Assembly (NCBI RefSeq): GCF_910594005.1
Contig: NC_057847.1
Location: forward strand, 23,906,001-23,970,000
Length of the DNA: 64,000 nt
Origin: Cervus elaphus
Lineage: Eukaryota > Chordata > Mammalia > Artiodactyla > Cervidae
Direction of reading: 5' to 3'
Under the pieces are notes generated by a model that had not been told where the DNA came from, ran no database searches, and worked only from the letters and a program-made list of their open reading frames with translations. Each line of letters begins with the position of its first letter. The stretch's first letter is position 1. Position numbers and translations under genes: made by a program. Positions 11,056-23,506 of the stretch are shown here, in pieces.

Positions 11056-11254
11056 GCTATATAATCTGTTAATAAGGAAGAGTCCTTGGTTGTATACAAA
11101 CTCAGCTAGTAAATGGCTCTTTTAACTAAATGTGATGATTTATATAAGATATCCAGTCCTAGCCCTGGTTTATAACAGATGCTCAATAAAAATTGGGGGT
11201 GGAGGTGGAGGAGATATGTATGCATGTATATTGACCCTCAGTATTCATATAGTG

Positions 11255-11470
11255 AGGTAGTTGAAAGTGCTAGATTAAACAGAACTAGAACAGCTCCGGT
11301 TCTTTCAATCACTGTCTGGGTAGACTTACACAACCAGCTTAATCACACCAAACTCAGTTTCCCCACCTGTGGATAACACTCAAGTCTACCTCCTAGAGTT
11401 GCAGCCAGGATAAATTAAAGAAAGCATGTGAGAACTTAGGAAAGTGCCTGGCACAGAGAAAAGGCTGCAA
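11255..11470 (+). mobile_element. MIR SINE relic
   Basis: A sense MIR lies only ~200 bp from the antisense copy. Signature phrases are tcagtttccccacctgtgg, ctacctcctagagttgcagccaggat and aggaaagtgcctggcacag. Confidence 0.65.
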
Positions 11471-12635
11471 TTTTTCCTTTCAGTGTCATTTAGATTCAGT
11501 TTTATTTAAGGATTTGATCAGTCTGTAGTTTTATATAAGGGCAAATATTTACCCAAATGTAAATGAGTCCAATCAAGGAGCAAGTTCAAGTCTTTCTGGG
11601 GAGAAACAGAAGCACTTGGTCATCAGTATTGACTGAGGGTTTTGAAAGGAAATAAGATGAAGAGCACTATTAGAAATCAGCTATGGACTGAAATTTGGCA
11701 AGGTTCACAGAGCTTCAAGTTCAATACTCCTCTGTAGCCAACACTCTTTAATGTGTGCAAGAGAAAGCTGGAGACCGCCCTTGACAGGCGCAGAGGATAA
11801 AGAGAGCAGAGAAAAGCCCAGACGAGCCATGCTGAGCATCACAGAGAGGAGAGGAGGTCTCCCTCCTGCCCTCTCCTGGGCCCAGCTCATCCTCCCACGC
11901 TCCTCATTTCACTCCCACTCCCCCGACCCGACTTTTCCCCACCACCCTCCTGGAGCAGCTGTTGGCTGGTGAAAGAGCATTTGAGCTGCCTTTGCTGCCC
12001 AGGGGCTGTGACAGAAGCTGGATGGAACTCAGTGAGGGACCAGGGGTGGGGGACTGGGGTGAGTGACCAGGGGTGATGAAGGTCCGAGGTGCAGAAAGAG
12101 ATTTCCCTCAAACCACCATAGATGCGTAAGGGCCATGGGCACCTTTGCTGAATGGTCATCTTTGCTATAAAGAAGGGGAAACAATCAGTCCTAAATGCTG
12201 TATTTGAGACCACTGTGTGACTCATGATTGGTGATTCAATATCAGTCTAGGGCAGTATTTTTCCAGTGGTCACATGCTTTGCTGAGGAGTAGCTCTTACA
12301 CAGTCTTCCTGAGAATCTCATAAGCAACTTTTAAGATGACATTTTAATGTGGCTATTTCTTCTCTATCTCTTGACATTTTCCTTCTCACCCAAAACTGAT
12401 GACAATCACGTAAGCCCAAAATACATGAAGAAAAAGACTGCAAGAGATCCTGGTGCTGGTAGGAGTTAGATACAGTGAAAAACAACAGAATCCCCTAATA
12501 ACCCATACCCAACCCTAGAGACTCTGCTCTGTGATAGGTATCCCCACATTTGTGCATCCCAGGGGCCCCCAAAGGACAGTTGGGGAACTTTTATTAAAAA
12601 CAGGAAATAAATTCCAAAGAGATGTCACGATATAA
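11471..12635. other. Unassigned DNA
   Basis: No gene or clear repeat was seen. The region around 11,770-12,060 is richer in GC than its surroundings. The minus-strand frame at 11887-12225 (112 codons) has no recognisable domain and I do not call it coding. Confidence 0.45.
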
Positions 12636-13200
12636 TTTATTTGTTCATTCACATTATTTTGAGCTCTCATTACGTGCCCAACACCAGGAACTACAGAGAG
12701 GAAAGAGGCACATTTCTTGCCTTCAAGGAACTCGTGGTCTGGTCAAGGGGGAAAGCCAAGAAATCCAGCCTTCCACAGGGTGATGAGCCCAATAATGGAA
12801 GCACAGTAAGGGGCTCTGGGTACAAGAAAGGAGCTCAGAGAGGGGAACATAACTTAGCTGAGCTGTCCAAAAGGAAGGCTTTGTAAGGCATCTGACCCTT
12901 AAACCTAGTGAGCTAGAGTAGGAAGCAGGGTCAGGGGGGTGATGCTAGGCATCAGGAACCCAACCAAAGCATGAATTACATGCAACAGTTGGAACTGCAA
13001 GAAGCAGAGCTTATTTGTGGAAAAACCATGAGAGATGACTCTAGACAGATAGGCAAGATCTGGGGTGTGGAGGGTCCTATGGGCCAGGCTAAAGAATGAG
13101 TTGTATCCTCCAGGCAGAAGGAAACTGCTTAGGTATAAATCTGAGACTAAGCTAAGTCAGATTTGAATCTTAGAAAAATCATTCTGGTAGGAGTAGAGGA
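12636..13200 (-). mobile_element. L2 LINE relic, antisense
   Basis: Starts with the reverse complement of the L2 3' end (tttgttcattcacattattttgagctctcattacg..), then the 'gcacatttcttgccttcaaggaactcgtggtctgg' phrase. Farther in is a long segment comparable to 'gagggtcctatgggccaggctaaagaatgagttgtatcc'. Boundaries are approximate and the middle is weak. Confidence 0.55.
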
Positions 13201-13374
13201 GCTCACTGTCAAGGGTTGGTCCATGGAAAGACCATGACCTGGACTCATTCCACATGTTCTTTCCAAAAGTGAGTGCTCACTTCACATTAAGCAGAAGTTC
13301 TGACAGTCCAAGCTGGGAGGAGCCCACAGTTCTAACCCTGACCCTTCCATCTATGATGCATTCACTAAGCAGGG

Positions 13375-13832
13375 CAACAAATTATCTGCAGCTCCACCCA
13401 CTAAGACCTGGAGTCTTTTTCCCATGCCTTGTGATTCACTTTGACCCACAGAATGTGGCAGAAGTGACATAGTGAGACGTCAAGCCCAGGCCTCAAGAGA
13501 TCTTGCAGCTTCCACTTGCACCCTCTGGGGTGACCACTCTTGCCATATAAGGAAGTCCAGACTAGCCTCCTTGAGACTCAGAGACCCAAGTGGAGAGAAA
13601 GGCCCAGATATCAAGCCATTCCCACAATTCCCTCACTTATTAATGCAACCATCCCCAGCCAGCCAGCCTTCAACCAACCCACCAACCAACTGTAGCCACG
13701 CAGATGGCCCCAGGTAAGACATGCAGAGCAGGGGAACCATCCAGCCGAACCCAGTGCAAATTACAAAATCAAATTCGCAGCTGTTGTTTTACACTACCGT
13801 GTTAGTTACACAGCAACAGAGGACTGCGCCTC
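13375..13832 (+). mobile_element. LTR-like relic (MaLR/MLT type, tentative)
   Basis: The phrase order resembles an ancient mammalian solo LTR: 'ctttgacccacagaatgtggcagaagtgacatagtgag', 'gagacccaagtggagagaaaggccc', and an end 'tgttagttacacagcaacagagg'. A CCA(A)-rich patch lies at 13654-13692. No internal retroviral coding sequence is present. The family name is uncertain. Confidence 0.5.
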
Positions 13833-16429
13833 CTCTGTACCGTAATTCCTGAACACGGGCACTGCCACAGCTGGCCAGAGCTTGACTGAATTAGTACTGT
13901 CTGGAGGGTAAATATACTCCATATACTTTGTAGAGAAAGGATTTCTGCTGGGATTGTCTGAGTATCCTCCCCTCCAGAGTGCCAATTAGTGTGCTTGACT
14001 TTCTCTAACTTATATCTAACTATAAATGCACTGCCCTGATTGATGGAACGTCAATATTCATTAATAATTCATGGTATGGTCAGACTTTTTCACATGTAAT
14101 CACAACTTTAAATCTGGAGTGATGCTCCTATAGATAGCTGGAAAAGCAAATTTTCCTTCAAAGTCTGACTTTAAAAAAAAACAAAAACAGTTATCTTAGT
14201 CCCTTAGAACAGAATTTGGGGTGAGGGTGTGAAAAAGTCAAAATTGGCCAGAGATGACATTTTTCTCCTCAGGGCAGGATACCCCTTCTGCAGAATGTAG
14301 CTTTCATGTGAGCAGCCCCTACCATGGGGACAGGCTAGGAGAAGATGGAATGACTGGGATTCACGGCACTCGGATTCCATATGGGGGTGGGGGGGCACTG
14401 GGGCCACTTGAAACCATATTGATGTTATGAAATTCATGGCATCTAGATTCCTGCACGTACATCAAAAGGGAAAGAGCCTTGTTGCCACACACTTGAACTT
14501 ACATTGAACCTGCAGGACTACCAGGCCTCATCTTTGTTCCATAAATCTAAAGTTACATTTCTATCTCTCAGCTGTCACCACATCATACCAAAACAGCTAG
14601 ACAGACTTTTACCAAATTTAGAGGATACATTTGGGATGTCTGGACTTGCCAGGGGGAGTAGGCCCTGGGATTTGCAAGCATGAAAGTTACTTCGGGAGGC
14701 CCCCAATGACTTGGAGAGGCTCACTTTAGCTGCAGGGAGAACCAAGACATGAAAGAGGCTCATAACCACAGATCAGAGGCAGGGTGAGGAATCAAGATGC
14801 TTGAGCCAGAAAAAAAATGAAACCGTTTCAAATGTGAGCCTAAACCACGACTCATTAAGGGCTTCCACTGCAGGCATCCACTTCTCAAGAAGCTCGGTTC
14901 ATAATGTTCTCCAGGGTGAGGAGCTGCAGGGATTTCTCTCTTTAGCAAAAGCCCTCAATCAAGATCATTCCTAGCAACACAGGGGAGGCCAATGAGTGTC
15001 CTGAGCACAGCCGGGCAGTGCCCTGAGGAGACAGAGTCGAAGCTGAGTTCAGACCTAAGAGATGATGTCTTGGGTTCTTTGAGGTAAGACTTTTCACCAC
15101 AATAGGGTAGCTCAAGCTTTCCCTGTGACCAAGCATCAGTTGCTCCAAATAAACAGTTTTGTCAGAATCCTGCCGGGAACCCTCCAAAATTCACTTGCAT
15201 GTTTCTGTTGCAGTATTGTCTGTATATTTGCACATACGTTCACAGAGGCGTTTAATAAACAGTAGTTGCATGAGAGAAGGAAGGAAGGGAAGAACGTTGT
15301 CTGAGGAGATGTGAGAGGTAGAAAAGTGAAATGAAACATCAAACAGACCCTTTGCAGGAAGTCAACCTTGTTAGCCTGGCTTTCAATTGAATGGCATGTT
15401 TAGTTTCATTACCCAATAGAATGTTGAAATTTTTCAAACTATGTTTAAAAGATCTAAAATAAAACTGTGGCTTCAAAAGGCCAAGATTATGCTGCTTCAG
15501 TAATACTTTTCCTAAGAACTCTTTACCTCATGTTTAATATTGGCATTGCCACTGTTCCTACAATGAATTGACGAAACAGTTCAATACACCTCATTTAGAA
15601 CCATTATGGGGCATTTCATCAAAGATCTGGTTATGAATGTCTCCAAAGAAAGGATCAATGAGGTTTTTATTATGGTTGGGATGGATTTCTTTAGGAAAAA
15701 AAAAAAACACATAAATCCTTATAAAATGAAGGTGATGGGAATAAAGCATGACCTGGGCAAAGGACATGTTCTGTTTGATTCCATTGAAGGTAAACATAAT
15801 CTTTATTTTTACCATAGTCTATTCCCCCATATATTATCCATGTAATTGTTTTTGTTTCAAAACCTACTTGATGGCAGTTTTACAAGCCGCATGGATAGAC
15901 TATTCTCGGGAGTTTGTGCCTGGGGACTGCCTTAAAGAGAAAACTGCTTTATAATTAGCACATTTGGCGTATTAGCAGCAAAGCACCCCTTGGAGGGCAA
16001 ACAGGCCTGCAGTTCACCAAACCCCTCACTCTCAGAGAGCCAGACTCCAGGGGCTCCCACAGCCCTACAACTGGGTCGAGGTTCTCTAACATTGTGGTCT
16101 TAAAGAGCCTGGGAAACATCATACATCATTTATTTGTGTATCTCCTTTATGCAAAACACATTCATTTAGCCTCTGTGTGATTCTATTTAGTCCCAGACAG
16201 TTGTGTAATTTGATAAGAAAAACATTTCTAACTGGCTTTACTATTTTTCCTTAGTTTGCACCTATCAAGTCAATAATTTAAAGCATGCGGAATAAAACTT
16301 TCAAAAATGTTCTGTTTTACATCATTTCCCCAATTTCACTCAGCTTTATTAATAAGCTCTTATACTTTCTGTCCTTTATAAAATCTCAGAAACACGTTAA
16401 CACAACAGCTTGAGAAAAGCAAATGCTGT
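13833..16429. other. Unassigned DNA
   Basis: No gene was recognised over 2.6 kb. It contains a G-rich motif at 14383-14403 and an A run near 15693-15705. Frames such as 15606-15845 (79 codons, lysine-rich middle encoded by the A run) look like chance. Confidence 0.5.
14383..14403 (+). promoter_or_regulatory. Potential G-quadruplex motif
   Basis: G5-T-G7-CACT-G4 can be divided into four runs of at least three G with short loops, which fits the usual quadruplex pattern. Formation is inferred only. Confidence 0.4.
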
Positions 16430-16720
16430 TTTCCTGTAGTATCAGTCAAGATTCTTTGGGTGCAAGGCAAAGAACCAGACTCTGGCTGGTGTAGGTCAAG
16501 AACAGACGATGGGGAATGAGATGAGGGCAGCTCAGGGTGAGGAAGGGCTGAAGAGTGTCTCAGGCAGTGATGGAGGGCTCCCCACTAGAGCCTGAGCCTG
16601 GCTCCACCAACCTTCAGTCTCTCAGGATAGGGCATCTGATTGGCCCAGCAGGATCTGGACTCTCTACCCTTGAACCAATCAGATAGGGTCAGGAACTGGG
16701 GAGGAAACCACTGTGAGCTG
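16430..16720 (+). mobile_element. Ancient interspersed repeat, class unresolved
   Basis: Phrases such as 'gtcaagattctttgggtgcaaggcaaagaacc', 'ctctggctggtgtagg' and the paired 'gattggccc..gaaccaatcag' resemble a dispersed mammalian repeat I recognise by pattern but cannot name. Orientation is assigned by that remembered pattern. Confidence 0.35.
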
Positions 16721-16999
16721 AGCAGCCCCCTTTCCTTATGTCCACTGCACTGCAGACTTATGCCTTGTAATTTTCTCTCAGGTGACTTGGGTCGTATTAT
16801 ATCTGCCAGTGGTAAGTGCTTATTTTTCAGAATATACTCAACAATAATGACACCTGGTATCTGTACTGAGTTTTATAGTTCTTAAACACTTGGCATACAT
16901 TATTATTATTAATAGCACATTATTATTAATGGTAAAAGAAGCTGTCATTTTAACACTTACAAACGTTCTGATGGTAAATTTCCACTTAAGGTGTGCTAA

Positions 17000-17110
17000 C
17001 AGTGTGTGAGGCTTTTGCTAAGCACTTGGCACAGATTACCTCTGATCTTCACTGAGAACTAGCAGGTACGTATTCTTATCAAGTTTGTCAGATCACTTCT
17101 GGAATAAGAC
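17000..17110 (-). mobile_element. MIR-like fragment, antisense
   Basis: 'gctaagcacttggcacagattacctctgatcttcactgag' resembles the antisense MIR 3' portion (taagcgctttacatgtattaactc...cctcac). It is short and diverged. Confidence 0.4.
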
Positions 17111-18558
17111 AGGATATAAACAAAATAAAATAATAAATACAAAACCAAGGTGCTATCTCACATATGGACATATCTGACCCTCCCAAAACCATGATGAACT
17201 CATAATTATTCACACTATACAGACAGCCAAGGCCCAGAGAGTGTCTGCCCTGTACCTCTGAACCTATAAATGGTAGTTGCTTCTCCTAACTACCTGCCCC
17301 AGTGCTCTTTACAATATTGGGCCAATAGAACTTGAATGAATTTATTGATAGCACTGTTTCTAGACCTTTGTCTATCCTAGACAAACTCAGATAAAGTACA
17401 TAGGATCAGGAGTAATTAGAGATAAATCCTGGCTGAGTTGAGTTTGTTTTGTTTATTTTATTTGACAGAGATGGAGGGTAAAATGAATGAATGAAAGTGT
17501 AGTCTAAGCTGCCATAATCAAGAGACTCAAAAGTTAAGAGACTTAGTTTCTTTGCACTTGGAGTGAGCAGGCCAGGAAAGGCAGGGCAGTGCTACTATCC
17601 TTCACCTGTGGCATCTATTCATCGCCATTCCCAGCCAGCGAGAAAGAGGAAAAGGGAAGTTCAGGGCAAGCAGCTTTTGCTTTAAGGCCCAGAATTCCTA
17701 CATTCTCACTTCAGTTTACCTTCTGGTTGGCCCAACTTTAGACACATGGTCATACTTGCTGCAAGGGAAGATGGAAAATAGATTCTCTAACCGATGAGGC
17801 AAATGCCCACCTAAAACTTAGGGGAGTGATGTTATTGGAAGGGGGGAGGGGAAAGCAGAAACCAGGGAGAAATTAGCCATTTCAGACACAAGAAGTATTT
17901 TTACATCTTTCTTTAAGTGATCAGAATTTGAAAAACATTACCCATAATCAAGGGCAGATCTAGGTTTTCTGGAGTCTGAAGTTTATACAAACTGAAAGGA
18001 AATGATGTGCAGAGATCTTTTTCAAGAAAAATAATACAAAAATATCTAACTTTTGGAAACATCACAAAAACATGTGATCTTAGGAACACACTGCTTGCCG
18101 CTCCCAGGGCCCTGCCCAGTCCCGGGTCTGTTCAAGCAAGAGGCCTAGAACCCTAAGCCTCATTAGCGGCAGGGTAAACCAGTCGTGCCTGTAACAGCTG
18201 CATTCTCCAGTTCCTTGTCCCTGTAAACTCCAAACACATAAAAGCTATGACTTTGTATCTGAAATAAATGACCGAGTCAATGATGGAGAGAGTCAGTGTG
18301 GTTTTTACAGTAGCCGGTTCAGTCGGCCTGAAGCCTGGCAGCCCAGCTAGTGGGTGAGAGGCCTTTAGTGATCTCTACTGACCAGTTAGCCTCTGGCAGC
18401 CATAAAGACGTGGTGGAAGAGTGAATCATAAAGCAGACGGTCATGTTTGTTTGTTTGTTGTGTTGAGGCTGAAATGGAAGAGCTGGGTCCCATCTCTGAG
18501 CATCCTGACCAGCACTGTGGCCTTGAAAGCATGGAGCAGTATCCTCTGCCTGCCTCAG

Positions 18559-18583
18559 CCCCCCACTCCCACCCCCACCCCCC
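18559..18583 (-). promoter_or_regulatory. Potential G-quadruplex motif, minus strand
   Basis: Four C runs of 3-6 separated by A or ACT on the plus strand give four G runs with 1-3 base loops on the minus strand. The surroundings show no promoter features. Confidence 0.45.
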
Positions 18584-18892
18584 TGCCCAGCAGAGCTGGG
18601 TCCTGCTCAGGCTTCTTATTCTGGAGGGAAGATTCTGGGGGAATCTTACTTAAATGTGCTCTGACCTGCTTCATCTTATGGGCTTGAGCTCGAAGATAAA
18701 TGAGCTATTGTTAAGATGGTCACTTAACCATTTGCCCAGAGGAAAACCACAAAGAATGACAAGTACAGTTTTGCTAAAAGTGTACCATGAATGGGGAAGA
18801 GAAAGCTGGTTGCAGGTGTCCAGTCCTCCTGGAAGGCCTGCTTCTCCACTGGATATTTCCAAATGAGCACAGTTCTCCTCAGCACAGCTTAA

Positions 18893-19000
18893 ATATTCAT
18901 TCATTCATTCATCCATTCATTCAAGGAACATTTATTTTCTACTTGCTCTATGCAGGTGGGCCTGAGGATACAGGAATGGATAAGGGATGGGTGCTGACAT
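18893..19000 (-). mobile_element. L2 3'-end fragment, antisense, with (ttca)n
   Basis: An (attc)n stretch (about 18896-18922) leads into 'aaggaacatttattttctacttgctctatgcaggtgggcctgaggatacaggaatgg', the usual antisense L2 3' end order. Confidence 0.55.
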
Positions 19001-19339
19001 CAACAGTGTACACACACACACAATGCAGGGTGAGGAGGCCTGTGCCAGCATTAGAGCCCATGGGAACACAAGCATAATCCTGAACTAGAAGGGAGGTGAA
19101 GGCACTCCACAGTGGAGGATGAGAGGACATTAGATATTAGTCAGCATGGAGATTATTTCTCTCCTGGGCTCTCCAGGCTGGGGTGACCTCTCCCTTTTCA
19201 GAGCACCAGGTACATCCGGCACCAGGGACATCCCCCTGTGCAGCACAGAGCATCAGCCTTCTCTCTCCCACTGGAATATAAACTGGAGGATGATAGAATG
19301 GAATACAAAAAAGACTCTGAAAAGGACACTGGTATTTAG

Positions 19340-19520
19340 CAAGCATTCATTTTAAGTTAGGAAGTTTATATAATTCTGTTTCATTTAAATTATATTTTTA
19401 GAAACTCAATGAGGAAGATAATATTCCCATTTTGAGGCTACAAAAAAAAAAGAAAGTTTGTCTAGATTCATACACCAGGATTTGAGCCTCTGACTGCAAA
19501 ACCAAGAGACTTTGTAGATA
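19340..19520 (-). mobile_element. MIR SINE relic, antisense
   Basis: Contains 'aactcaatgaggaagataatattcccattttgaggct' and 'cataca..caggatttgagcctctgactgcaaaacc', the reverse-complement MIR core and tRNA-like parts. A run of 10 A (about 19442-19451) has expanded inside it. Confidence 0.55.
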
Positions 19521-20844
19521 CTAGACTTACTCATTTTTCTTTTACTTTACAATATATAGAACACTTGCTTAGTATTTGTGAATAAGGGAATCTTTCTGCT
19601 GAAACATCAGCCTCATGGGGCCTATCTCCTTGGACCTTGTTTAGATCAATGATAAAGAAACCTACCACAACGTGGTTTCCCATATAGACATCCATCGGTT
19701 TGGGATGAAAATGTAGAACATGAACTACTATAGCAACAGGAATTAAATAATGATTCCTTGGTAACAACTTTGACCTTAGCCATATTTTAAAAAGAAGTTT
19801 GACAATTAAACACTCCAGAATGTCATGTCAACACATTGTCAGTCCCAAGTCTTCTGGTAAACCTGTACTCTGAACTTTCAGTTCTTAGAAAGAAAGAAAC
19901 CAAAAAAAGAAAAAAACAAGGCCATGATTATTGGAAGTGTTGTTTTTTCCCCACATAAACTGATTTGTCTGTTGACTGGCAGCTGAGTGATTTAGTTTGG
20001 CTACTGCTGGTCATACCAAAAGCAAATTTGCTTTTTACCAAATCCTATTATAAAACTTATTGCTGGAGCATGGGAAAATATTACTGCATATTTCCTATTT
20101 GGTGTTCTTAGAGGCTATCTATCTTCCTTTCTAAGCAAAAGTAACTAGATATGATTTTTAGTTAGTATTAATATTCTTGTCACTAAGTTCTATTATGGAA
20201 ATCATATACAATGGATTATTGAGAATAAAATAAACCTGGGCTGTAACCCACGTGATGTATAGTGTTCCCAGCACTGATCTTAGACCAGTACAACCACTCT
20301 CTGCTGATTTAGGATTTTGTGTCTGTGCACAAGCAGACAGCAGTCTGTCTTCTGATGCTCTTTCTAAACTCTTATCTCAGCCAACTTTGCATTAAATATT
20401 TGAAATTATTTATCGTAAGAGTCAAATTTTAGTGGCATCTCACTCATTTAGAAAATAAAAACCCTTTGCACTCTCTAAGAGGAATACTCAAGACCCCGCA
20501 AATGATACAATAGAAAGCAAAAGTAAACTGATAGAAATTGTTCTCAGAAAATAATAATACATATATATGGAGATGTGGGCCCCTACTAGTAGACCGGAAA
20601 TAGCAAGGTGATTCCAAGCAGCCAGCTGGGAAGAGAGAACAGATACCCCAGTAATAATGTAGTGGGTAAAACCAAGTAATTATTTCCTATTAATTCATTT
20701 CAATATAAATAGAACATTTTAAATCTAACTAATATACTTCAGTCCTTGCTCAGATTTCATGAAGAGCAGAATCAGCCCTTTTTTCCAGGCAAGGACATTA
20801 TTATTTACCTTCTTTAATGAACCCAGAATCACAAAGTTCATGTA
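19521..20844. other. Unassigned AT-rich DNA
   Basis: No gene, RNA or recognised repeat was seen. Minus-strand frames at 19531-19767 and 20725-20913 are short and unremarkable. Confidence 0.5.
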
Positions 20845-20985
20845 GCTGTGCAGACCAACATTATAACTGTGACCCTGAGGCCAAGAGAAGCAAAGTGACA
20901 TGCCCATGTTCACACCCTTGGAGAAGCCAGAATGAGAAGCCAGGTCCTCTAGACCAAGTGTCCCAGCCTCAGCACTGTGAACATT
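20845..20985 (-). mobile_element. MIR SINE relic, antisense
   Basis: 'ctgaggccaagagaagcaaagtgacatgcccatgttcacaccc' followed by 'agccagaatgagaagccaggtcctct' fits reverse-complement MIR (gaggcacagagaggttaagtaacttgcccaaggtcacac...). Confidence 0.5.
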
Positions 20986-21054
20986 CTAGACCAAGAATTC
21001 TTTGTTGTGGATGCTTTGTTCTGTCTTGCTATCTACTGGACAACAGTCACGCAT

Positions 21055-21130
21055 TCTGAGCCTGTTATGTATGAATGAACTAACTCCAAACTCTGAACTG
21101 TCTCTGTTCTACATTATTGTATCAATGTGT
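21055..21130. repeat. Copy 1 of an unnamed dispersed direct repeat
   Basis: The block from 'gagcctgttatgtatgaatgaac' through 'aactctgaactgtctctg' to 'ttgtatcaat' recurs in the same order at 22282-22390. It is unlike any repeat I can name. Confidence 0.5.
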
Positions 21131-21389
21131 TTGCATTGTAGGATATTATCAGCATCTCTGATCTCTAGCCTTGATGTCGGTAGCAATGGTCTCCCCAGTT
21201 GTGACAACCACACACATCTCCAGATTTTGCTAAATCTCTTCAGCCAACATCACTCAAGTGAAGGTCCACTGCTTTAAACCTACCTTGATGTGCTTAACTG
21301 ATTCCTCAGCCCAAAACCAGTCCCAGATAGGCCCAAGCTCGCTTTAGGAGGGTCTGTTTCTTACAAGTCCATGTTTTTCTTGGGAAGAA

Positions 21390-21605
21390 TTGTGGTGTGA
21401 TAGAAAGAAGACATAGGATTGAGTACTTGGCAAAATTTAGGTTTAAATTCTGGTTTTGCCACTCACTTGGACAATGTTTTTAATTTCTTCGCCCCTACCC
21501 TGCCATTTCTTCAGTCATAAATGAGAATGACAATGCCTATATCCACAGCTAAGTACTAAACAAGCAGCCTGTGAAAACCATGACTCATCGCCTGGCACCC
21601 AGAAA
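21390..21605 (+). mobile_element. MIR SINE relic
   Basis: Sense MIR order: 'aaattctggttttgccactcacttgg', 'tttcttcagtcataaatgagaatgac' and 'catcgcctggcaccc'. It is moderately diverged. Confidence 0.55.
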
Positions 21606-22551
21606 AGTACAGCAATGTTAACTCCCTCCGACTTTGATCCCTCCCACTAATCATGGTACCAAAACCAGTAGAAACGAGGAAGCACTTACCAATATAGGTG
21701 CTGCAGCACAAATCTTAAAGACTCAGGGCTGCAAAATCTAGTACCTTGAGAAATTTTGTAACCAAGCTTTGGCAGGAAATCTCAGGCCTAAGCAGAGAAT
21801 GGAGTTTACCTGAATTCTAGCTGTTGGTGAAACTAAATCAAGAGAAGGGCACCCAAATAGCTGCAGTCAAACTGGGGGCCCCAGGGCAGAAACACATATG
21901 CAGGTAAGATTCAAGTCTTGGTGAGAAGCCTAGTAAATGAGCTCTGAGTGAGCTCATCAAGGTTGGGAAGGAGATCAGGGGTCAAGGGATTTTCCCCATA
22001 TTATAGACATCTTAGTTTTCCGGCGAAATCTTTCCAAAATATAAAATTTCTTCCTTTTGGAAGACTTTGGCAGTGTTAAAAGTTCAAAATATGCTGAAAA
22101 CATAAGTTCCAATTTTCTCCCATGGAAAAATATCTGGTAAAGCTTTACCACACATGGCAAGACAATATGCTTCTCAAAACAACTTTTCTGAACTAGAATT
22201 AACACAATTTACTATTCTAAAAATTTCATTTTGCCCAAGATAAACTACCTTATTAACTACTGAACAATGCTCATCTCTTTCTGAACCTACTGTTTATGAA
22301 TGAACTGATTCTAAGCTCCAAACCATCTCGATTATAATGAACTGAGTGCAAACTCTGAACTATATTTTACTTCTCTTTATAGTATCAATCAAAAAACACG
22401 TGAAAATGGAAAATAGGAATAAATCAAGGTAAACTTTTTTTATTTCCAGGCTCTTCTATTTTAAATTTTAACATTCTATTTTAATAGAATTAGAATTCTT
22501 TGTAGTTGAAGATATCTATAGCAGCTTTTTCTGTGCTAGTACCACCATCAG
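21606..22551. other. Mostly unassigned DNA
   Basis: No gene was seen. It contains the second copy of the unnamed direct repeat (22282-22390). The minus-strand 76-codon frame at 21975-22205 has no recognisable motif. Confidence 0.5.
22282..22390. repeat. Copy 2 of an unnamed dispersed direct repeat
   Basis: Matches 21055-21130 in order: 'gaacctactgtttatgaatgaac', 'ccaaaccatctcgatt', 'caaactctgaactat' and 'agtatcaatc', with about 30 extra bases in the middle. The separation is about 1.2 kb. Confidence 0.5.
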
Positions 22552-22765
22552 CTTTCCCAGGTAGCTCAGTGGTAAAGAATCTGCCTGCCAACACAGGAGA
22601 CAAAAGAGATGCAGCTTCAGTCCCTGGGTCAGGAAGATCCTCTGGAGGAGGAAATGGCAACCCACTCCAGTATTCTTGCCTGGACAATCCCATGGGCACA
22701 GGAGCCTGGCAGACTACTCTGTCATGTTGCAAAGAGTCAGCCAGGACTGAGCACACATACACCAC
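22552..22765 (+). mobile_element. Bov-tA SINE
   Basis: The head retains a perfect A box, tagctcagtgg (22562-22572), while the B box region (gcttcagtccc) is damaged. The body runs through 'ggcaacccactccagtattcttgcc' to 'gactgagcacacatac'. Frames of 94-95 codons over it on both strands are translations of the SINE. Confidence 0.93.
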
Positions 22766-22816
22766 CACTATCACAACACCACATCAGTAATGAAAACCTG
22801 GAAACAACTGTATACT

Positions 22817-23269
22817 TGTTATGGATTGAGTTGTATTTCCCTGAAAAGACCATTGAAATCCTAACCACTGGTACCTTGAAACATGACCTTATTTAGAAAT
22901 AGGGTCTTTGCAAATGTAGTCAAGATGGGGCCTTAATCCAATATGACTGCTTTCTTTATTAAAAAGGAATGTTTGGAAGCACATACAGATAGGCATGTGG
23001 GAAGACTATGAAAATAGACATAAGGAGTCTGCCACGTGAAGAGGCAGGACGAAAATAAGCTCTACATGCCAAGAAATGCCAAAGATTGCCAACAAACCAC
23101 CAGAAGCTAGGAAGAAACAAGGAAGGATTCTCCCACAGGTTTCAGAGGGAGCATAGTCCGACTGACACCTAGATTTTAGACTTCTAGCCTCCAGAACTGT
23201 GAGATAATACATTTTTTAAGCCACCTGGTTTGTGGTATTTTGTTATGGCCACCCCAAGAAACTAACACA
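22817..23269 (+). mobile_element. LTR-like relic (MaLR/MLT type, tentative)
   Basis: Begins TG (tgttatggattgag) and ends CA (aaactaacaca), about 450 bp. Contains 'acatgaccttatttagaaatagggtctttgcaaatg' and 'gcctccagaactgtgagataat', phrases shared with the antisense copy at 51371-51748. No internal retroviral coding sequence was seen. Confidence 0.6.
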
Positions 23270-23506
23270 AAGCCTAACAAGAGAGGAATGTTTAATTTTG
23301 TGTTAAATAAACACATTTATGCTACATCAAATCCAGGAAATAGTTTACAACAGCTAAAAATGATGATTTAGAATGATTTAATGGGTCAACATTATAACAT
23401 AAGGAATAACCACTCTAAGTATTGAAAGAACATATTACAAATGGTTTATACTCTGAATGTGTAAAATATCTGTTACTGGGACGATGCAGTGCAAATATTA
23501 AACCTG

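Larger units (their letters stand above)
16721..18892. other. Mostly unassigned DNA
   Basis: No gene was seen. It holds short (tta)n patches at about 16900-16930, a weak antisense MIR fragment (17000-17110), a (gttt)n patch at about 18446-18460 and a C-rich run at 18559-18583. Three overlapping frames at 18421-18866 are in different registers and not convincing. Confidence 0.5.

Noticed and set aside
15606..15845. 79-codon lysine-rich frame
   Set aside because: The lysines come from an A run. No domain is visible and the AT-rich context makes it a chance frame.
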